Shown piece by piece: positions 1 to 11,800 of a DNA stretch of 64,000 nt. Within the stretch, counting starts at the first letter, position 1; each line of letters starts with the position of its first letter. The notes beneath the pieces were generated by a model, which worked only from the letters and a program-made list of their open reading frames with translations, ran no database searches and was not told the DNA's origin. Position numbers and translations under genes: made by a program. The DNA is from Celoporthe dispersa (Eukaryota > Ascomycota > Sordariomycetes > Diaporthales > Cryphonectriaceae): the NCBI GenBank assembly GCA_016584495.1, contig WAID01000005.1:558501-622500 (forward strand). Reading direction: 5' to 3'.

Positions 1-2285
1 TGACCCCTCGGACCCAACGCTATCATCACGGGGAGCCGTAGAAGCTTCAGGCGCGATTTGGCCGCTAGGCGCGTCTTCGTCCTTGTCCGCGGCCGCCGTC
101 TCAGCTTGCGGGAACGCGAGCTTCTGTTGTCGAAGAGTGCGCCTCGTAGCTAATTTCTGAGATGCAGTCGCTGCACCTACACCCTCAGCCATGGGCCCTG
201 GTGCCGATGCTGCATTCCCTACACCACCCGCCAGCTCTGGTCCTTCGTCGTCTAGTGCCACAGATGGTTTCGCCTTGCGTTTCGGAGTCTTCCTCGGCTT
301 TCTAGCAGATGCTGTGGGATCAATCGCGTCCTCGACATGCGGCATATCTTCGATAGGAAGCTCGTCATCTGAGACGCCATTCTGGTCTGGCTCTGAAGCC
401 GCGACTAGCTGAGGCGCCTCCGCAGAATTTGGTAATCGATCTGGCATGAGATGCACATCACCATTGGGACGCCCGGCGTTGCTTGTACGTCGGCCCCTCT
501 GCTGTCTTGACTTTTCTGGATGGCCAAGCCCGAGCTTATCTGCTTCAGGAACACTTTCTACGTGGTCGTCGATCTCATCAGCAGTCTCTGCCGGTTGTGG
601 GATTTTCTTTCTGCCCATATCAGCTCTTTGAGCTCGCTTCCTGGGCGGACCGGCATTGCTTTTGGGCAGAGGCTGCTCGACCTGCATCGCCCCATCAGCC
701 TCCCTCGACATCGCCACTGAGAGACCTGCTGGACCTCGATCGAGGCCAAAGCTCCGAGGCAGACGGGCCTGGCGACCGGTCTGTAGCGAGGACGTCGAGC
801 CGAGCAGGAATAGTGTTATTGGAGCCGAGCGAGGAAGGGCTGGAAGTTGCATCCGATCCAATTGAGGGTGGCCTGGCAGGCTGTCGGGTATTGGGAGTCA
901 GGCCGAGCTGCGGCGCACGGTCAGTGCATGTCTTCCAAGATCGCCCTCGCGGGTGACTTACCTGTCGATCAGCCAGTGCGCCGGATAGCGATATTGACGC
1001 GACGGATCGTGATCTTGACCTCGACAGCCTGTCCAACCTTGCGACGCTTGGAGAGTCCGTATCAGAACCAGGACTGGAGTCAGAGCTCACACCAGAGTCG
1101 GTGCTGCTGTCAGACTCTCGCTCCGTCATGATCCGAGTTTGTTCGAGGTCAGGCAATGCCCGATCCACCTCCATTTCACGGTCGCTGCTCTCATCTATGA
1201 TAGGCGTGTCATCTGCGCCGTCCATCTCTCGCTTGTGAAGCCATGTGAGGCCTGGAAGTGGGTCGTTGTCGTCGCGCACAGCCTCAGCCTCTGAGCCCCT
1301 GACGGCATCCGCGAAGCTGCAGGCCTCTATGCCAGCGAGAGTAAACGGTGAGTTCCCGTCATCATCAGCCTCTGGGTCTTCGATCTTGATTTGTCGAAGA
1401 CTGGCCACGCCTGAGCCGCGCCTCTGGATCCCGCGGGCAAACTGGCTTGAAGGGATGATGGCGTCTTCTCCTGCCTCGTCCCCCAACACCGGCTCGTAAC
1501 GAAGGATTTTTTTAAAATATCGATCAGGTTGTTGCGCAGATGGCGGCGAGCCTCCGTCGGCATAGGGTAGGAGGGCCTGGTGAGCATCAGGGCTTTGGGC
1601 GGCGTCGCGCTTTTTGTTCCGCTTCCGCTTCTTCTTTTCCACAGGCGTAGTTTGCACGGTTTCAGGTGCAGGCTGCAGTCCATCGCGTGCTGAGCCCTGC
1701 ATGCGCAGTCCATGCTCTGGATAACGGTCGTCTTGTCGAGAAAAGCCAGGGTCGCCGTTGACCAGGGCGTCCTCGTGTATGCCATCCTGCGGATCGTATC
1801 CACCGTGGTCGCGCGCGGCTGTCTTTTTTCTTCCGCCTTCTCGGCTTCCGCTTGGGCGACTGAAGCTCTTCGTGCCGCTCATCGCGCTGCGTGTCCTCGA
1901 CAGCGGCATCATGCTCTTCCTCCTGCTCGGCCTGGGCCTGGGCCTCGGCCTGCTTCCTCCGCACCTTCTTCTTCCTCTCTCGCCTGTCTCCAGCGTCGTC
2001 CGCCTCCTCGACAGCTACATCAGCCTCTGATGATGGGGCATCACTGCCGATGCCCTTTCTCCGCCTCTTCTTATTCTTCTTGCCCGGCGGCCGTGATGAG
2101 GGAGGATCTGGTCGGTTCGTCTCGCCGTCGGACGTGAGCGGTGACATGGACGGACCAAAGACACGGCCAGTCTCACTACCGGTCTCGGAGGTCGTGGGAG
2201 ACATTGGGGGCCCAAAGACCTTGCCGCCGCGGTGGGTCGAAGGGCCGTGATCCCCCATCGCAAGCTGGCTGGACTGGGAACCCAT
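1..2285 (-). CDS. Hypothetical basic, low-complexity nuclear-type protein (3' end off the left edge)
   Basis: No enzymatic domain is recognised. The chosen start is the ATG at 2283-2285, giving MGSQSSQLAMGD, which resembles an N-myristoylation consensus (MGxxxS). The protein is rich in S, P and K/R, with clusters such as KKNKKRRRKG and KKKRKRNKKR that look like nuclear localisation signals, and acidic serine-rich stretches. The frame changes near 1824-1829 (a T6 run) and near 702-704 (a CCC run); each is repaired conceptually by one base, so these are probably sequencing indels. A GTAAGT donor near 955 and an acceptor about 65 bp downstream suggest one intron. The frame then stays open to base 1, so the C-terminus is missing. 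A chromatin or DNA-repair scaffold is possible, but this is only inference from composition. Confidence 0.55.
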
Positions 2286-3246
2286 CGTGAATGGCAGGCC
2301 GTACCAACGCCTGATCGCTAATCCATCACCTCCAGCACCAGACCACGCAGTTGGAGCTGAGTAGAATGGCCGTATGGAGGAGGTGAAGATTGAAAGGCAG
2401 TGTGTTGTGTGTGTGTGTGTGTGTTTCGAGGGAAACAGAAGTCGGTGGAAACTTGGGCTGAGAGTCAATATCAGAGGCAATGTCGAGATTCAAAAAGCAA
2501 CACGACCCTTCGAATCCAGGGGGAAGGGAAAAAAAGTTTCAGTGGTCTTCAGGGATGCTCCCGCAGTAAGATCCTCAGGTCCTCCTCTCCTACCCCGCAA
2601 GTCACTGGGGTAGGTGCCCTGCCCTGGCATTAGACCCGCTAATTATAAAGTAGTGAAGGGCAGTCACTCGACATGTACTTTTGTCACATTGGGAGAGGTG
2701 ATTTGAGCTACAGCTCAGAGACGTGGTGGTCAGAGGAAGCAGCTGTAGGTTCCCCAACCAGACACATCATCATAATCATCACCACCATCATCATCATAGC
2801 TTTGGCCATGGGAAAATGGATGCTGCAGCAGTTCGATTGCCAGGGGTTGAGATCTCAGCAGCGGGTCGGCCCAAGCTCCTACTGTACCTACCATACCATC
2901 CCTGCCACCTGTTGGCATATGTGAACTTGTAAGTCTTGTACCTGATTATCTCCACTGCTGCACAGTTCTGATGAACAATTTCTATCGACTGCTGCAGACT
3001 GTCATGTCAAGATCAGAGTGCCCGAACGTATTACTACACTCTGGTTCGCCGTTCCGCGCACAAAGGTCTATGCCAGGCCAGAGCTCAAACCACGATCTGG
3101 GTCTCGATCTCTTGCCCTGTCGGCAGAGAGCATGTAAACATCCATGATCTTCTCGCCTTCTAGTCCTCTCCACCGACTTCCACTTGATGTAGATACAGGG
3201 ACTTTTTACTGTTTATGGCAAAGCACGCTCCGAGGCCAGACATTTC
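2286..3246. other. Intergenic region with microsatellites
   Basis: Spacer upstream of the left-edge gene. It contains a (GT)n tract at about 2406-2424 and a CAT/CAC-rich stretch at about 2766-2800. Short open frames here have no protein-like composition, and I see no tRNA. Confidence 0.5.
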
Positions 3247-3272
3247 ACCAAGCGCGGGTAAACGGCGGGAGC

Positions 3273-3310
<38 letters not shown>

Positions 3311-3311
3311 G

Positions 3312-3343
<32 letters not shown>

Positions 3344-3375
3344 GATTCCCACTGTCCCTGTCTACTATCTAGCGA
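3247..3375 (+). rRNA. Fragment of nuclear large-subunit (25S/28S) rRNA
   Basis: From CACCAAGCGCGGGTAAACGG to TACTATCTAGCGA the sequence follows the highly conserved domain IV/V part of fungal LSU rRNA, including GACTCTCTTAAGGTAGCC and GTGACGCGCATGAATGG. It departs from the rRNA on both sides and carries a few differences (for example an extra G after AACGAG), so it is a stray copy and not a functional gene. The segment includes CTCTCTTAAGGTAGC (3281-3295), the conserved site recognised by I-PpoI and targeted by R2-type retrotransposons in rDNA of other organisms. No neighbouring ITS or 5.8S is visible. Confidence 0.85.
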
Positions 3376-3838
3376 GGAGGCATAGGAGGCATAGAATACT
3401 TGGGAGCTTGGGCACAGGTGCAGTTTTCCGAGCGGTCCTCCATCCCCACTGATCTTATTATGCCGTTTGATGACAATTCATTCATTCGGGGTGGTATTAG
3501 CATTGCGAATTTACACAAAGAGCATATATTCTTATTACATTACACATCGTGGCGCCAGCGAGGGCCCGAAGACAACAGCAACAATATATCCCCCTCGTGC
3601 TCACCCAAGACGCCATCTCCAATGAGGCAGGCCACAAGTCGAAGCGCCGCCGCCGTGCATGGTGCATGCACCTTGGCTGCTGACGCCCCATGAGCTCCTA
3701 GTCTCGTCTTGGGTGCCGTTCATTAATACACCGCAGAACCCCAGCTGGGAAGAAATCTTTTCTGCTGTGTGCCATAAGCCAAGGCATCCACGAGACCACC
3801 AGGTTGGGTCTTGGCCAGCCCCCTCCCCCCTCGTGAAC

Positions 3839-5655
3839 ATGCTCTCCGTCGTCTTCCTCTCCTTAGCCGCAGCCCTGCTCCTCCTCGGGCCCGCGCGCAG
3901 GAGAACCCTTCTACGACTACATTATAATCGGCGGCGGAACCTCCGGCCTCCTCCTGGCCACCATCCTCTCCACCAACCCCAATACCACCATCGCCGTCCT
4001 CGAAGCCGGGCCCGACGCCCGTGCAGACCCACGCATCACCATCCCCGAGAATGAGGGCTCCATCGTCGCCACCACCTACGACTGGAACTTCACCAGCGTC
4101 CCCCAGGCCTCGCTGCCAGAGCAGGCCGCCGTCATCGCCTACCCGCGCGGCCGCGTGCTGGGCGGCAGCGCGGCCATGAACTTTATGCTCTGGCACCGGG
4201 CGTCGTCCGCCGAGCTGGATGCCTGGGAGGACGTGCTGAACGTCTCGGGAGGGTGGGACTGGGATTCGCTGTCTGCGGCCTCGCGGGCAGGGGGAGGCGT
4301 TTATGCCGCCGCCTGCGGGGCTCGAGGCGGAAGGGCTGACGTGGGATGCGGCATATCATGGCTTTAGGGGGCCCGTGGCGGGGAGCATGGCGCGGAATGT
4401 GTATTCGCTGTATGAGGACTATGTTGTGCCCTCGCTGGAGGAGCTCGGCGTCCCAAAGCTCGTGGACGTCGACGGCGGGGACACGACGGGGATGAGGTAC
4501 GGCCCGCTGGCGGTGAACGCGAGCTCGTACACGCGGTCGTATTCTGGTTCTGCATACACAAATGTCGAGGGCAGAGCGAACCTGGTGGTGTATACCAACA
4601 CCACCGCCACAAGAATCCTGTGGTCTGAAGAGGAGGACGACGACGACTCTTCCTCCCCAGGCGACACGCTCGCGGTCGCCAGCGGCGTAGAGTTTCTCGA
4701 CCCGTCCACTGGAGACCTGGCTACGCTCAACGGCACAAACATTATCCTCTCGGCCGGCTCCATCCAGAGCCCCCCTCTTCTCGAGGTCTCTGGCGTAGGC
4801 GACCCGGCCGTCCTCTCGGCCCTGGGCGTGCCGGCCGTCGTCGTCGACCTGCCAGCCGTGGGCACCGGGTTCCAAGACCACCTCACCTACGCGGGCATCT
4901 TCAGCTTCAACACGTCGCTGAACCTGACGGGCGACCAGTATATCCAGGACTTCCAGGACTATGCGCAGGCGAGCCGTTTTCTGTCCGAGGAGGACTACGC
5001 CTCTGCGACCGATCTGCTGTTCGGCAGCAGCAGCAACAACGATGACGACCCGTCGGTGAGCTCACTGACGGGGGCTTTCAACGCGAGTCTTGCCATGCTC
5101 AGGGCGATGTGGGCGGCTGATCAGCCGCTGATCGAGTTTGGGTGGTTCTTGGGGTTCGTGACGGGCTACGTGCTGCACCCCCTGAGCAGCGGCTCCGTAC
5201 ATGCCGCAGCACCAGCAGCAGCAGCACAGCAGCCCCTGATCGACCCAAACCTCAACGGCGCGCGCATCAACGGGACAGCCTTCGACCTATGGCTCCTGGC
5301 CAAGGCCCTCCAGTACTACGCCACGACCGTCGCCTCGGCTGGGCCCCTGGGCGCCAGCGGTGCCGAGTTCAGCATCCCAGGCGCGCTGCCCTTTGAGGAT
5401 TTCCAGGCGGAGGTGTCCGAGGGATTGGCCAGCGGGAGCCATCCTACGGGCGGGTGCGTGATGATGCCGCGCGGGCAGGGCGGGGTGGTGGATGGGGCGC
5501 TGCGGGTGTATGGCACGGCGAATGTGAGGGTAGTGGATGCGAGCGTGGTTCCGGCTAGTCCTGGGCAGCATGTGATGGGGTTGGTCTATGCGATTGCGGT
5601 CAGGGCGGCGGAGATCTTGCAGGGTGGTGGTGGTGGTGGTGATGGTGCTCAGTGA
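3839..5655 (+). CDS. Secreted GMC (glucose-methanol-choline) oxidoreductase, with apparent frameshifts
   Basis: FAD-dependent oxidase or dehydrogenase of the GMC/AA3 family, acting outside the cell on alcohols or sugars; the substrate cannot be told. The start at 3839 gives a signal peptide (MLSVVFLSLAAALLLLGPA). Soon after, in another frame, comes the FAD-binding motif YDYIIIGGGTSG, then the first GMC signature (GRVLGGSAAMNFMLWHR), the second (GSIQSPPLLEVSGVG) and the C-terminal catalytic region (SGSHPTGGC and PGQHVMG, with both expected His). Total length, about 600 aa, is normal. The frame changes once between the signal peptide and the FAD motif (about 3885-3905) and again in a G5 run (about 4290-4294). 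With all motifs kept, these look like indel errors, although a young pseudogene is possible. The C-terminus ends in a Gly run encoded by GGT repeats. Confidence 0.85.
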
Positions 5656-7012
5656 CGAATGAAACTGGTGACTGTTGTCTGATGTTGTCGGTGGGGCAAG
5701 GTTCTCTAAGCAACTGTAGACCCTCTGCTATTGATTGATCCTGCTAGAAGATAGACACTCCGCTCATAGGTACGCTCGTTGATAGACCAGCAGCCCCTCT
5801 GCTCTCGGCTCTGCTGGCACTGGCCTGTCCGCGGGTGGACCGTGGCCGACACGACACCTCACCGCGACCACACTGTACCCATACTGGCAATACTGGCAAC
5901 CTCCATGGCGGAACAGACAGGAGAGGATACAAAAGAGATAAAAAGAGAAGAAGAGAAAATAAGGGAAAAGAGTCAAAGCTTCCTGGTGTGCTGGCAGGGG
6001 GTTCCACCCAGCGCAGCTACAGACAGCAGGCCTACACACACATTCCTTATCGTCGACGCCGGCTCGAGGCACAGCACGGCAGAGGACTGCACAGGAGGGA
6101 GGGAAACCAGGGATGGCGATCCTCCGTCCCGACGTCTTGGCTCGCCCGCTGCAGCGGTGTGCAGTGGACACGGGACACCGCGCGTGCGTGCTATGTATTG
6201 TTGGAACTGTTCATGATAAGAAAAGGGAGGGAAAACAAAAAAAGAAAAAGAAAAAGAAAAAGAAAAGATGCCGTAGTAACGAATGATGAAATGGGTACAA
6301 GTTTACCATAGCAGAATCTTAAAAACAATGTCATCAGCCCCCCCGGAGGATGAGATCAAGATCAGTACCCGTGTAAAACAGAAACGGTTTGGACTCGGGT
6401 CCCCATTCTTGAAAGAGAGAATGTGAATTCTGCCAAGGCTTTTTTTCTTCTTTTTTTTCTAAATTAGGTTTGGGAGAGATTTGGCGGCGTGGAGCAGGAA
6501 GCCCCTTTTGTAGTGTCGCGCACGTTGACACGTTTTGACGCAATTTCCAGGAGGAAAAAAGAAGACAAGAGAGAAAGAGAGACGATGGATCTCATCAAAT
6601 CTCATCTCATCGTCTTGACCCCGAACGCACCCTGGCCGTCTCTCTCTCCTTGATCTTGTCTCTCTCTCTCGTTGATCTTCTCTTTCTCACCACTCCCAAT
6701 TACTGCTCTGCAACGAATCCTTACAAGACTAACGTCTGTCCTGTTTAATTTTATCTCCCGATCTTTATTTTTATTTTTAGTTTCCTTTTCTTTTCTCTCT
6801 ACACTTGCTCAGTCGCTCGGTTCTCCTTTCCTTGGCGCCGCTCACTTTTTGCTAATTGCCAAATCTCGCCGTCCAATCCCGTCCCTGTGCTCTCTGTCTC
6901 TCGCTGCACGCAGCCCAGACTGCCACCCGCAGGCTGACAGCTGCAGACAGACCCCGGACCACGAGATGATAGAGTAAGCATCTGTCGATAATTGCGACGA
7001 CAACACACGGAC
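5656..7012. other. Intergenic region and pyrimidine-rich upstream region of the ATPase gene
   Basis: No gene seen. It holds an A/G-rich tract near 6236-6266 and, at about 6630-6830, long CT-rich runs (TCTCTCTCT repeated). Such runs are typical of fungal core promoters and 5' leaders, and probably serve the gene starting at 7013. Confidence 0.45.
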
Positions 7013-8893
7013 ATGGCATCTCGGCTGCGCCTACAGGGCGCCATCCCCCTGAGGCATCTGCACCCGCGGTGCCCACCACACAACAAGGGCGCGGGATTTA
7101 CTATCACCACCTACCACCCATCAGCAGCACCAGCATCAGCATCATTATCATCGTCATCCATACCACCACTGTGCAGGCGTCGGCCCTTCTCCACGTCTCG
7201 CGCCCTGCGCCGTGACGATGCGCGCCGCGGCGGTGATGACAAGGACGGCCTCGCGCGCAAGATGCTCGAGTCCGCCGCGACCTCGCTGGCCTCCGTGCTC
7301 ATCCTGGCCGTGGGCTTCGCGTCTGCCGCCTACGCGTACCACCGCCTGTACAAGATGCTGCAGCTGCGCAAGATGGCCAACGCCTTCGAGCCGGGCGACC
7401 CCGTGCTGGACCTCGCGGCCATGGGCAAGGGCATCTACACCAAGAGGGAGAAGCAGAAGCACAAGGAGGAGCAGGAGGACGGCGGCGGCGACGAGGACGA
7501 GGACCACTGGGTCGAGAGGCCCGAGCAGGCCAAGGTAGACGGCATCGTGGCGGGCCGGGGAAAGGGCCACTACCACCTCCTGCTGGGCGAGAAGGGCACG
7601 GGCAAGTCCAGCATGCTGATCGAGGCGATGCGCAAGATCGACGGCGAGGGGGTCGCCATGTTTGAGGCGCACTCGGACCTCGAGATCTTCCGCATCCGCC
7701 TGGGCAAGGCGCTCGACTATGAGTTCCATGAGGACTACATCGGGGGCTACTTCAGCGAGAAGGGGCCCCGCGACACCACCGCCCTGCTGGACATCGAGCG
7801 CGCCCTCAACAAGCTCGAGAAGGTCGCGCTGGCGCGGCGTGCGCGCGTGGGCCGGCCGCTGGTCATGATCGTGAACCAGATGCACCTCGTGCGCGACGAC
7901 GAGGACGGCCGCGACCTCATCGAGCTGCTGCAGCAGAGGGCCGAGCAGTGGGCCGCCTCCAACCTCGTCACCATGGTCTTCAACAGCGACGACTACTGGG
8001 TCTACGAGCGCCTGAAGCTGCTCGCCACCCGCATGGAGGTCACGAGCGTCTCCGACCTGCCCAGGTCGGCCGCCACCTCCGCCCTCAAGAGATACCGCGC
8101 CCGCTACTTCAATGAGGTCCTGTCCGAGGATGTTGCCGCCCAGGTCTACGACCGCGTCGGCGGCCGCCTCTCGTTTCTGAACCGCGTGGCCAAGAGCCGC
8201 GACATGCTCGAGACGTGCGAGCAGATCAAGGAGGTCGAGAAGACGTACTTCCTAAACCAGTGCTGGATCCTGGGCGGGGAGATGGACGACGATGTCATGG
8301 ACCAGCAGAAGTGGGCAGTAAGTCCAGCCTCTTCTCTCCTCGTATCCACACACAATCTTGACATCACGTGGATATGGAAAAAATAGAGATACCTGCTGAC
8401 CTTGCCTCCCAGGCCGCAGCGATGGTCCTAGCCCTCGCCCTCGTCGACCTCGAGGAGTCCTCCCCCCAGACCTCACCCACCCAGCCACCCCGATGCCCCT
8501 GGAGACCTACGACCCCGTCGTAGGCCACCGCCTCCCCCTCCTTCCCCATGCATATCGCCCAGCAGCTCCAGACCCGCGCCGACTTCGTGCGCGAGCTCGA
8601 CCGCATGAACCTCTTCACCATCACCTCGGCGGCCCAGATGCGCGCCTCCAGCGTGCCCATGCACAGGGCCTTCCGCGAGATCTGCATGCAGCCTGGGTTC
8701 AGGGGAGCACCTGGAGGCCACAAACGACCGCATCGATGCCATCGAGAGCCTGGGCCGGACGAGGGAGGTGGTGGCCAAGGACCTGGTGCTGGGCGGGCGG
8801 TACGAGATTGCCAGGGAGAGGGAGGGGAGGGGGGAGAAAGCTTGTCGTGGGGCTGCGACAGCCCCCCGAGGAGAAGGACGACGACGATGGTGA
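7013..8893 (+). CDS. Mitochondrial membrane-anchored AAA-type P-loop ATPase (Orc1-like AAA fold), with apparent frameshifts in exon 2
   Basis: The start at 7013 gives an Arg/Ser-rich mitochondrial presequence ending near RRRPFSTSRALRR, a common processing context. It is followed by one hydrophobic segment (SVLILAVGFASAAYAYH, about residues 95-112), an acidic linker, a Walker A motif (GEKGTGKSS) and a Walker B-like strand (PLVMIVNQMHLV). This layout fits a conserved fungal family of mitochondrial AAA proteins of unknown substrate. Exon 1 is 7013-8317 (435 codons), the intron is 8318-8412 (GTAAGT..CAG), and exon 2 continues with TRADFVRELDRMNLFTI and later EATNDRIDAIESLGRTRE. Exon 2 is read in shifting frames, with apparent errors in a C6 run (about 8462-8467) and a G4 run (8702-8705). 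The stop position is therefore approximate. Confidence 0.75.
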
Positions 8894-11800
8894 AGGCAGA
8901 GGACGATGAAGACGAAGACGAAGGAGACAGTGAGTGAACCGCGTTACCTGGTGTGTTTGTGTCCCTGTGTACACTGCACTCCCTCCTTCCGGAGAACCGT
9001 CCAGAGGGCGTGTGTCCAAAGAACACGAGAGAGAGAGAGAGAGAGAGAGACAGCCTCTCTCGGGCCCTGCAGAGGTCTAGACCTGGCCCAGCCCCGCCTC
9101 TAGCAGCAGAGCGTACCAAGGCTGGCACTCATCTAGACCAGAGACAAGGCGGCAGAGTAACAGCAACAGCAAGCCCCAGGGCCGCCCCAGCCATCCATCC
9201 ATCTATTCCTCCTCGGCGATGACGGCGGTGGCCAGCTAAGGCTGTGCGAGGTAAACGAGAAAGAGAAGACCCAAATGCCCTCCCCAAGGTTCCATATTCT
9301 AAATACGGATGTGGTGGATATGGGGGATCTGCACCAGCGGCGGAACACCCACACCGCGCGCAAGGACACTCCCTGCGCGTGTTATGTCTTCCTCTCTCTC
9401 CTTCTCTCTCCCCGTCTCTCTCCCCGTCTCTCTCTGTCTCTCGAGACAAGACAAGAAGGGGTTGGATGAACATGCTACCTCCCGGCAAATACGAGACCCT
9501 CCTTTTTTTTTTTCCCCTGCAAGCCAAGAGGAGGGCGCTAAGACGATGGTTCGTCGGGGAGGCTAGAGAAGGGGGGGGCAATGATGTTTGTGGCTTGAAG
9601 GGCCCTTCGGCGGTGTGCATGAGGGTGTGTACGTGCCTAGAGAGAGGTGTGTGGTATGTGTCTCAAGACGTGGGGTCGTGATGGTCATGGAGGATGGTGG
9701 TGTGCTCGTGGGCTGGCAGACAAGACATGACAAGCCCAGGCGGCAGGACAGGGCAGTCATGCAGCTGAGCCCAACGTCTTGTCTGTCCAACAGAAAAACC
9801 GTTTCGACACCGGTCCGGTCTTGTCTGGTGGTGGTGCTGGTCTGCATGGATGAACGCCACGCTTACGGGTATTTACTAGGAAGTAAAATTTGAGTAAACA
9901 AAAAAAAAGAAAGAGAAAGAAAAAAACTACGCACGTCGTAGCCCGTATTGGTAATACGACCAAGAACAACAGCTCCATCTATCCCCCCTTCCCGTGGAGT
10001 CGAGGTGGTGAAACATGATCCTCCTCGTGACCTCGTGAGGCTGCCCGTAGATGGGTCCTGGGTCCTTTGGGGGATCCTCTCTCTTCCCACGCTTTGCCCA
10101 CAGAGGGATTAGGGCTGTGGTGAGAAATGGAAAAGAAAAGAAAAAAATCCGGGCCCCAAGGGAAACAAAGAGAAGAGAAGAAAGAAGGAGGGGAGGAGAG
10201 GGAGGGGGGATCAGCACCCAAATCCCAAGGTTGCAGGGAGAGAGGGGGAGGAGGGGGAAAGGGACTGGGGGGGGAGGAGGAGGAGGAGGAGGAGCAGGAG
10301 CAGGAGACTCCAGAATAAGCCGTAAGGTGATTAGGTAGCACCGACCACCGCATGGAGGTACGGTAGTAAGCCGCCACGAAACCGGTGCGCTGGGTACGGT
10401 AAGACCATGCAGGTAGTAAAGTAGAAGTAGTAGTAGTGGTAGGTAAGTAGGCAAGGGAACGGACGAACCACCCAGCCATGGTTTATTTTTAATTCGCCGA
10501 GCACGGAGAAGAGAGGAAGAGAAAAAAAAAAAAGAAGGGAAAAGGGAAAAAAAAAAAGAAAAAATACAGTTGTGACGCGGGCTTTTGGTATTGAGACGCA
10601 TCCAAGAGGTGGTATGATCAGTCAGTCCTCGGCGTCTACTATGGTCTGTATGTATGAGCTGTCATGTGTGTGTGTGTGTGTATATGTGTGTGGTCTTGCA
10701 TCTCGTACCGTAAGTCAACCTCGTCGTCTTTTTTTCCCTCCTCCCTCCCCAACACATTTCCGAGGAGGGGCTACAGATGTATGTATGACCAAGCCAACGC
10801 GCCGGCAACGTCTCTTGGCGAAAAAAGGGAAAGAAAAAAAAAGAAGAAGGAAAAGAAAAAAAAAGCAGTCCACAAGGAGAACAGGCCCTAGTCATGGTTA
10901 CTGTGTGCATCGGAGCGGGCGGGGTGGGCTCCTCGGGACGTCTCCGCCTCTGTGCATCCTTCAAAGCAGGTCATATATACCTTTGCGCATGATGGGAAAG
11001 GGAAAAAGAAGAAAGGAAGAAAAAAAAAAACAAGGGGGAGAAGAACCACCCAACAGTAACACAAAAAGAGAAGGAGGGGGGGAAGGAAGGGAAAAAAAAA
11101 AAAAAAGTCGAGGCGAGCCACGCAGGCAGCACACCAAGCTCGCTTCTGGGCCTTCTGTCGTGAGCTTATGCGCCCCGGCGGAGTCCCTACAGCCATCTCG
11201 GACCAGACCCCCCCTTTCGCTTATTTGGGGACCATAGCCCTGGCTGGCATCAGCAGCAGTGGGCTCGACACGAAATAGCAGGGCGCTATATGCCAGAGCG
11301 CATACGCCCCTTTGTGGATTCCCCCAGCTGCACGAAGGGACCACCACAGGCGGCCCAAGAGAAATATATGCATGCACGGAGACGAGGTCCGCCGCCGGAG
11401 ACTTTCTGTCTGTCTGGGACGGGTGGAGGAGAGAGGGAGGGAGCGAGTCACCGTTCCGCGATTATTTATTTATTTCTTCCTTTCTTTTTTTTGTTTTATT
11501 CTTCCGGAGCCTGCATGTACACGCACACGTTCGGTTCGGCTGCCCGAGAAGCCAACCAAGAGACGCCCATGCCACCACACCTGCGACGCACCCAGAGACC
11601 CAAAAGGTGGCCCAGCATATCCACCTGGTGACGACATCGAGCGCCAGCAGGACGGGGGGGCCCTCCGTGACCCACGCCACCACCGCTTCTGCTGTCTTCT
11701 CCCTTCTCTCTCTGTCTCTCTCTTTCTCTCTCTCTCTTTTCATGCGGACGAGCGAGGAGCAGCAATCGTTCGACAAGTGGCGCCCGGTTTGGTGGTGGGG

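Noticed and set aside
2500..2530. TTCGAATCC as a tRNA T-loop
   Set aside because: No acceptor, D or anticodon stems fit around it.
2766..2810. CATCAT-rich stretch resembling a His-tag or coding repeat
   Set aside because: Simple microsatellite in an intergenic spacer.
7154..7885. 243-codon - strand frame over the ATPase gene
   Set aside because: Antisense shadow of a GC-rich exon; no domain or splice logic.
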